NCBI GenBank assembly: GCA_049794535.1
Contig: JBARCX010000284.1
Location: forward strand, 1-28,356
Reading direction: 5' to 3'
Origin: JBARCX01 sp049794535
Lineage (GTDB): Bacteria; Pseudomonadota; Gammaproteobacteria; Xanthomonadales; Rhodanobacteraceae
DNA length: 28,356 nt
Positions 22,855 through 28,356 of this stretch are shown piece by piece. The position numbers and the translations under genes are program-made. The notes under the pieces are model-generated. The model did not search any database. It was given only the letters and a program-made list of their open reading frames with translations, and was not told the DNA's origin. Position 1 is the first letter of the stretch; every line of letters starts with the position of its first letter.

Positions 22855-22909
22855 AACTGTCGCAAGGCTTACAAAACGCATTAATTCAACTGTCGTGAGA
22901 CTTACAAAA
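22855..22909. repeat. Pair of 22-bp direct repeats, period 33 bp
   Basis: Units 22855-22876 and 22888-22909 match at 19 of 22 positions. Both begin AACTGTCG and end CTTACAAAA, differing only at unit positions 9, 10 and 13. The 33-bp period is close to three helical turns, so both copies would face the same side of the DNA. They lie in the AT-rich gap, just before the sufT terminator. They could be binding sites for a regulator. Confidence 0.6.
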
Positions 22910-22925
22910 AAGATGTGAATGGCGC

Positions 22926-22965
22926 GCAATAAAAATAACCACGACAGGTTATGTCGTGGTTATTT
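22926..22965 (-). terminator. Intrinsic terminator downstream of sufT
   Basis: A 14-bp stem (22933-22946 with 22952-22965) with the loop GGTTA is followed on the minus strand by TTATTTTTATTG-type T-rich sequence. It stands about 80 bp beyond the sufT stop and separates it from the AT-rich region. Confidence 0.85.
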
Positions 22966-23043
22966 GTAGTGAGTCGACGAGTCACCAGCGTGCTATTGGA
23001 GATAATCCAGTGCCGGCCATCGTCAAGCTCCCGACTTACACAC

Positions 23044-23601
23044 TCAAAGCATGCCGGTTTCGAGCTTGGCAGCGTCGGACATCATGCTGTGGTTCCACGG
23101 TGGATCGAACACCAGGTCCACATCGGCATCGGCGACCGTGGGAATAAGTTCGAGCTTGGTACGCACGTCATCCACCAAGATGTCGCCCATGCCGCAGCCT
23201 GGCGCGGTGAGCGTCATCTTCACGTAGACCTTGCGCCCGCCTTGATCGGCGTGCTCCAGGCTCACGTCATAAACCAGGCCCAGCTCCACCACATTGATCG
23301 GGATCTCCGGATCGAACACGGTACGCAGCTGCTGCCACACCAGTTTCTCAACATCGGAGTCGCTGGCATCGGCGGCCAGTTCGATCGGCGGCGGTGGCTC
23401 CTTACCTAGCGCATCGGCATCGTTACCGGCGATACGGAACAGGTTGCCCTCCACGTACACGGTGAAACTGCCACCTAGTGCCTGGGTGATGTAGCCGATC
23501 TGACCGGCAGGCAGGCTCACACTGTCGCCCTGCGGCACCATGATTGCCGTGCAATCCCTGGTGAGAGTGAAAGGTTCGCTACTCAGACTAAAACCGCTCA
23601 T
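23044..23601 (-). CDS. sufT: Fe-S cluster assembly protein SufT
   Basis: A 185-residue protein with the two-part SufT layout. An N-terminal beta segment (residues about 10-75, with VPQGDSVSLPAGQIGYITQA and VYVEGNLFRIAGNDADALGK) is followed by a MIP18/PaaD (DUF59) domain containing VFDPEIPINVVELGLVYDV and TLTAPGCGMGDILVDDVR, the cysteine being the conserved one. It ends with DVDLVFDPPWNHSMMSD. SufT helps mature iron-sulfur proteins. The ATG at 23601 has AGGA 6 nt upstream; an open frame extends to 23694 without a better start. It is alone here: no sufBCDSE genes are adjacent. Confidence 0.93.
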   Translation of the reverse strand: MSGFSLSSEPFTLTRDCTAIMVPQGDSVSLPAGQIGYITQALGGSFTVYVEGNLFRIAGNDADALGKEPPPPIELAADASDSDVEKLVWQQLRTVFDPEIPINVVELGLVYDVSLEHADQGGRKVYVKMTLTAPGCGMGDILVDDVRTKLELIPTVADADVDLVFDPPWNHSMMSDAAKLETGML

Positions 23602-23888
23602 GCCATCCTGCCGATCACTTGTTAACGGGCCACCACGATGAGGCGAGCCCGGCTGTCTATTATGCCGCTCGCCAGCCTGGCCTGCTTGCCTCAAAACACA
23701 GGTTCACCGCCCCACAGTTCATGCAGGGCGACGAATACTCCCCTCCTCAAATCAGGCCACTGACGTCACATCTCAAGGGAGCGAACCGAAAGCTCGCCGC
23801 AAGGCTCGGTGTCAACCGCGCTAAGATGGTTGCTTTGCTCGAAAGGAATTCGCGTGCACGCCATCCCACTCTTTAACGCTAGCCAGCC

Positions 23889-24329
23889 ATGAGCGCTCGT
23901 GTCTTATTCAGCATCGTTTTCGCGATGTTCTGTGCAGCCATGCTTGGGCTAGCCGCTGGCGCCGTATGGATGCTTCCCACCGTATTTCTGCGCCACCCGC
24001 TGCCATGGCTGGCGTTGCCCGTGGGCTGGCTGCTAGCGAAAGCAATCCGTCATTGGGTAGTGCGCCCGGGCAATACCCTGAGCGCCGCGCTGCTGGCGGC
24101 TGCGGCCACCTTGCTTGCCGCGGCCTACGTCAGCACATTGATTGCTGCCGCCCGCATTTCGGGAAACCTGGGCATCAGCCTGGTCGACTCGTTGCGTACC
24201 GCCGGCCCCAATATGCTGCTTCAACTGGCGCGATTGGCGCTGACGCCTACCGATACGGCGTGGTTCGTCGCTGGCGCCGTGTTTGCGGCCATTGTCGCCG
24301 CACGTAAGTCACGCCCAGTAACACCTTAA
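23889..24329 (+). CDS. Hypothetical integral membrane protein
   Basis: A 146-residue protein that I do not recognise. It has about four hydrophobic helices (near residues 5-30, 38-50, 64-88 and 120-138) separated by short basic loops such as AKAIRHWVVRPGN, and a basic C-terminus ending ARKSRPVTP. No catalytic motif is seen. The coding character (GC-rich third positions, Ala/Leu-rich membrane segments) supports a real gene. The start at 23889 lacks a clear Shine-Dalgarno. It is divergent from sufT, with 287 bp between them, and converges on pntB with a 21-bp gap. Confidence 0.7.
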   Translation: MSARVLFSIVFAMFCAAMLGLAAGAVWMLPTVFLRHPLPWLALPVGWLLAKAIRHWVVRPGNTLSAALLAAAATLLAAAYVSTLIAAARISGNLGISLVDSLRTAGPNMLLQLARLALTPTDTAWFVAGAVFAAIVAARKSRPVTP

Positions 24330-24350
24330 GTGAGACGAAGACGTACGTGG

Positions 24351-25832
24351 TCAGCCGTCCACTGTCTTCAACTGCGTCACCAGCTCGCCAGCTGCGGCCT
24401 GGCCATCGCCATACAACATGCGCGCGTTGTCGGCATAGAACAGCGCGTTCTCGATGCCAGCGAAGCCTGTGCCCTTGCCGCGCTTGATCACGATCACGTG
24501 CTTCGCCGCCGCCACGTCAAGAATCGGCATACCGTAGATCGGTGATGCCGGGTCCGTCTTGGCCAGCGGATTCACCACGTCATTTGCGCCGATCACCAAC
24601 GCTACGTCGACATTGGGAAACTCGGGATTAATGTCGTCCATATCGGCGATCAGGTCGTACGGCACGCCAGCCTCGGCCAGCAGCACATTCATATGGCCCG
24701 GCATGCGACCAGCGACCGGGTGGATCGCGAACCGCACCTTCACCCCGCGCTCGATCAGCAACTTGGCGAATTCCCACACCTTATGTTGTGCCTGCGCCAC
24801 CGCCATGCCATAGCCAGGTACGATCACCACACGCTCGGCGTACGCCATCATCACCGCCGCGTCGCTCGCCTCAATTGGCTTTTGCGCGCCTTCAATCGTC
24901 TGCGCCTCACTGCCAGCTGCAGCACCAAAGCTGCCGAACAACACGTTGCCAATCGAGCGGTTCATCGCCTTGGCCATCAACTGGGTCAGCAGCGTACCCG
25001 CGGCGCCAACCACCATGCCGGCGATGATCATCGCCTCATTGCCCAGCACGAAACCTTCGAACGCCACGGCTAGACCGGTAAAGGCGTTATAGAGAGAGAT
25101 CACCACGGGCATGTCGGCGCCGCCGATCGGCAGCGTCATCAACAAACCGAACAGCAAAGACAACACGAAAAACGCGGCGATCGGCGGCACGCTGAGGTGA
25201 CCACTCGCCAGTACCGCCCCAGCAACGACAGCAGCGGCCAGCACCAATAGGTTGACCACGCGCTGCCCGGGAAACACGAATCGCTTATCCAACCAGCCCT
25301 GCAGCTTGGCAAACGCGATCAACGAGCCAGAAAAACTTACCGAACCGATCAGCGCACCGAGCACGCCGAGCATCAACTCAACCGGGGTCAACGGAGCCAT
25401 CGCGGCCAGTGGATGCAGCACATCGATCGCCCAGCTTTCGGGTCGCAACGGTGAGGTGTCCGGAATAGCGACCTGATTCACGCTGGACAGTGCAGGAATG
25501 TGACCGAACAACTCAGCCGCACCAATCGCCGCCGCCGCACCGCCGCCCATGCCGTTATAAAGCGCAACCATTTGCGGCATTGCGGTCATCGCCACGCGGC
25601 GACCCGACCACCACGCCGCTCCCACGCCCATCAGCACGGCGGCAAGAATCAGCCCCCGATGATGCATGTCCGGCAGGGCAAACGTGGCCAGCACAGCCAC
25701 CAGCATGCCCACACCCGCCCATACAATGCCCCCGCGCGCCGTGCGCGGTGAGCTCATGCGTTTCAAACCAAGGATGAATAGGACTGCGGCGAGGAAATAG
25801 CTGGCTTTGATCAGCAGCGGCAGCCAACTCAT
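24351..25832 (-). CDS. pntB: NAD(P) transhydrogenase subunit beta
   Basis: A 493-residue inner-membrane protein. The N-terminal half has about nine membrane helices, including GIVWAGVGMLVAVLATFALP and the conserved GGADMPVVISLYNAFTGLAV. The C-terminal domain III (from about residue 320) binds NADP(H): VIVPGYGMAVAQAQHKVWE, HPVAGRMPGHMNVLLAEAGV, DVALVIGANDVVNPLA and VIKRGKGTGFAGIENALFY. It couples hydride transfer from NADH to NADP+ to proton entry, supplying NADPH. The start overlaps the pntAB stop (ATGA), and a G-rich ribosome binding site lies upstream. Confidence 0.97.
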   Translation of the reverse strand: MSWLPLLIKASYFLAAVLFILGLKRMSSPRTARGGIVWAGVGMLVAVLATFALPDMHHRGLILAAVLMGVGAAWWSGRRVAMTAMPQMVALYNGMGGGAAAAIGAAELFGHIPALSSVNQVAIPDTSPLRPESWAIDVLHPLAAMAPLTPVELMLGVLGALIGSVSFSGSLIAFAKLQGWLDKRFVFPGQRVVNLLVLAAAVVAGAVLASGHLSVPPIAAFFVLSLLFGLLMTLPIGGADMPVVISLYNAFTGLAVAFEGFVLGNEAMIIAGMVVGAAGTLLTQLMAKAMNRSIGNVLFGSFGAAAGSEAQTIEGAQKPIEASDAAVMMAYAERVVIVPGYGMAVAQAQHKVWEFAKLLIERGVKVRFAIHPVAGRMPGHMNVLLAEAGVPYDLIADMDDINPEFPNVDVALVIGANDVVNPLAKTDPASPIYGMPILDVAAAKHVIVIKRGKGTGFAGIENALFYADNARMLYGDGQAAAGELVTQLKTVDG

Positions 25833-26128
25833 GCCTTATCCCCCGGTTTCTTACTGGATTTGAACATTTCCAGCATGCGTTCGGTGACCACATAGCCGCC
25901 AGCTGCATTGCCGGCACCCAGCAGCACACCCAAAAAGCCGATACAGATCTCAAACGGGGTTCGAGCGTGGCCTAGCGCAATCATGGCCCCAACCACCACA
26001 ATGCCATGTATGAAGTTGGAACCCGACATCAGGGGGGTGTGCAGGATCACAGGCACCCGAGCGATGATCTCGTATCCGGTGAACGCAGCCAGCATGAAGA
26101 TATACAGCGCCAAGAACCCGTCGAGCAT
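25829..26128 (-). CDS. pntAB: NAD(P) transhydrogenase subunit alpha, part 2 (membrane)
   Basis: A 99-residue membrane subunit with three to four helices, typical of bacteria where the alpha chain is split in two. Conserved text includes LAAFTGYEIIARVPVILHTP, LMSGSNFIHGIVVVGAM and LGVLLGAGNAAGGYVVTERM. It forms the proton channel with PntB. GGGGAAGG precedes the ATG. The usual partner gene pntAA is not next to it here: it lies 1.7 kb upstream, beyond three genes on the opposite strand. Confidence 0.95.
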   Translation of the reverse strand: MLDGFLALYIFMLAAFTGYEIIARVPVILHTPLMSGSNFIHGIVVVGAMIALGHARTPFEICIGFLGVLLGAGNAAGGYVVTERMLEMFKSSKKPGDKA

Positions 26129-26221
26129 GTGCCTTCCCCGCCAGAGAACCGTGTCCTACGCATCATACGGTGCCGAGTCAACCCAGGCGAGCCTGTCGCG
26201 TTGAATAGCGGAGTCGAACCA

Positions 26222-26854
26222 ATGGAGCCGCGGGATGCACGACCGGACGATGCGGAGACCGATGCTATGAGTAGCGTCGCGGCTTCGCTCGAAGCGGATC
26301 TTCTTGCGCAGGACACTCGAGCCGTTCCCGCAACGCTCGATGCTTTCCTGGCGCAAGTGGAACGTCGTGCCTTCCGTATGGCCGAAATGTACCTGGGTCA
26401 CCGCGAAGACGCGCTCGACGCTGTGCAAGACGCCATGCTCCGGTTGGTCAAGCATTACCGCAACAAGCCGAATGAGGAATGGACGCCGCTGTTCTGGGGC
26501 ATCCTTCGTCGGCGCATCGTCGATCTGCAGCGTCGCCGCAAAGTGCGCTCGATCGTCGTTGGCTGGCTCGGTGGCGGTCACGATGACGACGGCGACGAAT
26601 TACCCGCGTGGGAACCGGCCGATACAGGCCCTGGCCCACTCGAGCGACTGAACGACGAACAATCCTGGGGTGACATGGTTGTCGCCATAAAGCAGTTGCC
26701 ACAGCGTCAACGCGAAGCATTCATGCTGCGCGTACTGGAAGGCCTAGACGTGGCGGAGACTGCACAGGCCATGGGCTGCTCAGAAGGCAGCGTAAAAACT
26801 CATCTCTCGCGCGCCATGCATCACCTGCGCGACAAATTGGAGGACTGGCGATGA
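26222..26854 (+). CDS. RNA polymerase sigma factor, sigma-70 (ECF-like)
   Basis: A 210-residue sigma factor with only regions 2 and 4. Region 2 spans about residues 45-110 (YLGHREDALDAVQDAMLRLV, then WGILRRRIVDLQRRRKVRS). Region 4 is about 150-205 (LPQRQREAFMLRVLEGLDVA and the helix-turn-helix GCSEGSVKTHLSRAMHHLRD). An acidic linker (HDDDGDELPAWEP) lies between them. The ATG at 26222 has GGAG 8 nt upstream; ATG at 26267 is a good alternative. It is divergent from pntAB, with 93 bp between starts, and overlaps the next gene by ATGA. The pairing with a single-TM protein suggests control by membrane sequestration, inferred from layout. Confidence 0.9.
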   Translation: MEPRDARPDDAETDAMSSVAASLEADLLAQDTRAVPATLDAFLAQVERRAFRMAEMYLGHREDALDAVQDAMLRLVKHYRNKPNEEWTPLFWGILRRRIVDLQRRRKVRSIVVGWLGGGHDDDGDELPAWEPADTGPGPLERLNDEQSWGDMVVAIKQLPQRQREAFMLRVLEGLDVAETAQAMGCSEGSVKTHLSRAMHHLRDKLEDWR

Positions 26855-27243
26855 ACTCGTCCGACAAATCGTTTGAACGGCATGCCCGTGCGCTTCACCT
26901 TGAGGCTAGCCGACGGCTCGACCCGGTCACTGCCGGTCGACTGCGCGCTGCGCGCCGCACTGCGCTGGAAGCCGCGCATGCTCCTGTGCACCATCATCGT
27001 GCCCGCGTGCTGCTACCGGTTGGCGCTATCGCAGCCATTGCCTTAGCCGTCATGATGGTCTGGCAGCCGGCCGAGCACGGCGGTACCAACGAGAACGCCG
27101 CAGTCAATGCATCACACGCTGTTGAACAGGATTACGAGTTGCCGCCGGATGCCGGTAATGCCGACCCCAGCCTCTACCAGAATCTCGACTTCTACGGCTG
27201 GCTTGCGACAAACAACCATGATGACAACCAGGCCCAGCACTGA
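26851..27243 (+). CDS. Single-pass membrane protein, candidate anti-sigma factor
   Basis: A 130-residue protein. A cytoplasmic N-terminal part (residues 1-52) carries LDPVTAGRLRAARRTALEA, an Arg-rich helix resembling the DUF3619-type pattern. One membrane helix is near 54-70 (LLPVGAIAAIALAVMMVW), and a mostly acidic, Asn-rich tail of about 60 residues faces the periplasm. It overlaps the sigma factor gene by ATGA. No zinc-binding HxxxCxxC motif of the classic anti-sigma families is present. The anti-sigma role comes from gene order and topology, not from sequence identity. The DUF3106 gene follows after 26 bp. Confidence 0.7.
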   Translation: MNSSDKSFERHARALHLEASRRLDPVTAGRLRAARRTALEAAHAPVHHHRARVLLPVGAIAAIALAVMMVWQPAEHGGTNENAAVNASHAVEQDYELPPDAGNADPSLYQNLDFYGWLATNNHDDNQAQH

Positions 27244-27269
27244 CATCATGCTGAATCCACGCTGACGAT

Positions 27270-27767
27270 ATGCTGACGATGCGACGCCTCACCCTCTCCG
27301 CTTTGTTTATGGCCCTGTTTGGCTGCTTTGCCATCGGGACGCCATTGCATGCGCAGAATGGACCAGCCACAGCACGCCCCTGGAGCAGCCTCAGCCCGGC
27401 CCAGCAAAGCCTGTTGGCGCCGTTGCAACAGAGTTGGAACACGCTGCCAGCGCAGCGGCAGACCAATCTGGTCAATCGTACGCAGCAATGGATGACCTTC
27501 CCGCCTGAAAAGCAGGAACAGATCCGCCAGAACCTCGCGCACTGGCAAGAGATGACACCAGAGCAGCGTCAGCAGACGCACGAGAATATGAGCCGGTACA
27601 TGAAGTTGTCGCCTGAAGAGCGCGACAAACTCCACGCCGCCTACCAGCGCTACCAGCAAATGACGCCCGCTCAACGCGAGGCATTACGCGATCAGTGGAA
27701 GTCCCAGCCCGCCGCTGCGCGAGGCCAATGGATCCACCAGATCGGCAGCACTCCGCGTCGTCACTGA
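27270..27767 (+). CDS. DUF3106 family periplasmic protein
   Basis: A 165-residue protein with a signal peptide (about residues 1-28, ending PLHAQ). The mature part is a helical array of four or five short repeats with a W/L-x-LSP-x-QR pattern: PWSSLSPAQQ, NTLPAQRQTNL, WMTFPPEKQEQ, EMTPEQRQQ, KLSPEERDKL and QMTPAQREAL. This is the DUF3106 pattern and recalls the LTxxQ motif of Spy/CpxP-type periplasmic proteins. Function is unknown; a periplasmic sensing or chaperone-like role is an inference. The start may instead be the ATG three codons later (27279). It is the last gene of the sigma module and converges on pntAA. Confidence 0.82.
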   Translation: MLTMRRLTLSALFMALFGCFAIGTPLHAQNGPATARPWSSLSPAQQSLLAPLQQSWNTLPAQRQTNLVNRTQQWMTFPPEKQEQIRQNLAHWQEMTPEQRQQTHENMSRYMKLSPEERDKLHAAYQRYQQMTPAQREALRDQWKSQPAAARGQWIHQIGSTPRRH

Positions 27768-27779
27768 CCGCGACTGCCT

Positions 27780-27798
27780 GGCGCGGATTGCCCGCGCC
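27780..27798. terminator. GC-rich hairpin between the convergent DUF3106 and pntAA genes
   Basis: GGCGCGG (27780-27786) pairs with CCGCGCC (27792-27798) around a 5-nt loop, in the 47-bp gap between two convergent stop codons. No T-run follows on either strand, so it may be only a weak or Rho-assisted stop. Confidence 0.4.
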
Positions 27799-27814
27799 GA
27801 ACTTCGTTCCCATC

Positions 27815-28356
27815 TCACCCTTTGAACAACACCTCGCCAGCACGAGTCAGGCAGCTTTTCGCCACGAGCTCATCATCGAAATCCAACTGCAATGCACCGT
27901 CCTTCTGCAAAAGCTCCACGAAGTTGTAGAAATTGCGCGCGTACATTTCCGACGCATGTAACGGCGCGCCCGCAGGCAGGTTGAGCGGGCCAAGAATCGT
28001 CACGCCCCCATGCTCCACCCGTTCGCCTGGCCGGGTCAGCTCACAGTTGCCACCACCCTCGGCGGCAAGGTCGACAATCAAGGCTCCCGGCTTCATACCT
28101 TCCACCATCGCCGTCGTCAGAATTTTGGGCGCCGGTCGACCGGGTACAGCCGCCGTACTGACAATCACATCGACGGATTTCAAATGTTCGGCCAATGCCT
28201 GCTGCTGTGCCGCACGCTCCTCCGCCGACAACTCACGTGCATAGCCGCCACTACCTGCCGCACTGACACCGAGTTCGATGAATTTCGCGCCCAGCGACTC
28301 CACTTGCTCGCGCGTCTCCGGGCGCACGTCGTAACCTTCCGTCTGCGCACCTAAAC
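27815..28356 (-). CDS. pntAA: NAD(P) transhydrogenase subunit alpha, part 1 (C-terminal part, cut by window edge)
   Basis: An open frame enters from the window edge, and about 180 C-terminal residues are seen. The fragment covers the late part of domain I, the NAD(H)-binding domain: LGAQTEGYDVRPETREQVES, the RELSAEERAAQQQALAEHLK region, VDVIVSTAAVPGRPAPKILT, MKPGALIVDLAAEGGGNCEL and a C-terminus ending in LVAKSCLTRAGEVLFKG. It passes hydride from NADH to NADP+ bound by PntB. The start and most of the first domain lie outside the window. Its C-terminus has no membrane segment, consistent with a split alpha chain. Confidence 0.93.
   Translation of the reverse strand, partial: LGAQTEGYDVRPETREQVESLGAKFIELGVSAAGSGGYARELSAEERAAQQQALAEHLKSVDVIVSTAAVPGRPAPKILTTAMVEGMKPGALIVDLAAEGGGNCELTRPGERVEHGGVTILGPLNLPAGAPLHASEMYARNFYNFVELLQKDGALQLDFDDELVAKSCLTRAGEVLFKG

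Larger units (their letters stand above)
22178..23043. other. Long AT-rich intergenic region upstream of the S53 protease
   Basis: About 870 bp carry no convincing gene. The part nearest the protease is ordinary in composition and contains an interrupted palindrome CCCATG-G-CATGGG (22236-22248). From roughly 22500 to 22930 the DNA is much more AT-rich than the rest of the window: 17 of 60 bases are G or C in 22741-22800 and 20 of 60 in 22801-22860. A 22-bp direct repeat pair and the sufT terminator lie at its far end. It may hold distant regulatory sites, a small RNA or a remnant of transferred DNA. I could not identify a promoter with confidence. Confidence 0.6.

Noticed and set aside
23619..23876. 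85-codon open frame upstream of the hypothetical membrane protein
   Set aside because: It lies in the divergent gap between sufT and the membrane protein, has no ribosome binding site, mixed composition and no family resemblance. A short regulatory peptide cannot be excluded, but there is no support.

Overview
The window is about 28.4 kb of dense, GC-rich bacterial chromosome. The proteins and gene order point to a gammaproteobacterium of the Xanthomonadales, most likely Rhodanobacteraceae (Dyella/Rhodanobacter/Luteibacter type). The evidence is the hemA | TPR lipoprotein-lolB-ispE-tRNA(Gln)-prs-rplY-pth-ychF block, a Xanthomonas-type O-GlcNAc-transferase-like protein, an S53 (kumamolisin-type) secreted protease and a SufT protein. 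The genus is an inference from remembered family resemblance, not from a search.

Layout. 1-722 (minus): the N-terminal part of a hotdog acyl-CoA thioesterase, cut by the window edge, preceded by a GNAT acetyltransferase. 824-8372 (minus): a long housekeeping run, read from 8372 downwards as TPR lipoprotein, lolB (ATGA overlap), a GNAT-IspE fusion, tRNA-Gln(UUG), prs (TTG start), rplY, pth, ychF and an intrinsic terminator. It joins outer-membrane lipoprotein handling, isoprenoid precursor synthesis, PRPP synthesis and translation quality control. 8468-13854 (plus): hemA (first committed step of tetrapyrrole synthesis), prfA (RF1), an OGT-like glycosyltransferase and a PPK2 polyphosphate kinase. 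13870-16036 (minus): a tightly overlapping yihY, TlpA-like thioredoxin and acylphosphatase set. 16120-17063 (plus): wrbA and a DUF2069 membrane protein, ending at a 196-bp element with perfect 23-bp inverted ends. 17297-19537 (plus): an AidB-like acyl-CoA dehydrogenase and a one-domain asparaginase-like protein, closed by a strong terminator. 19655-22177 (minus): a secreted S53 protease with prodomain, PKD and P-type domains. 22178-23043 is AT-rich non-coding DNA with a 22-bp direct repeat pair. 23044-23601 (minus): sufT. 23889-24329 (plus): an unknown membrane protein. 24351-28356: the proton-translocating transhydrogenase genes pntB and pntAB, and the 3' part of pntAA (all minus), with an opposite-strand module (sigma factor, single-TM protein, DUF3106 protein) lying between pntAA and pntAB.

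The most unusual points are the in-frame GNAT-IspE fusion, the transhydrogenase locus split by a sigma / membrane protein / periplasmic protein module that looks like an envelope-sensing regulatory unit, the inverted-repeat element whose arm contains two bases of the DUF2069 stop codon, a low-complexity Gln/Pro-rich insert in YihY, and the AT-rich repeat-bearing region upstream of the S53 protease. I see no CRISPR array, prophage, complete insertion sequence or recognisable defence system. Most of the window is ordinary core genome.
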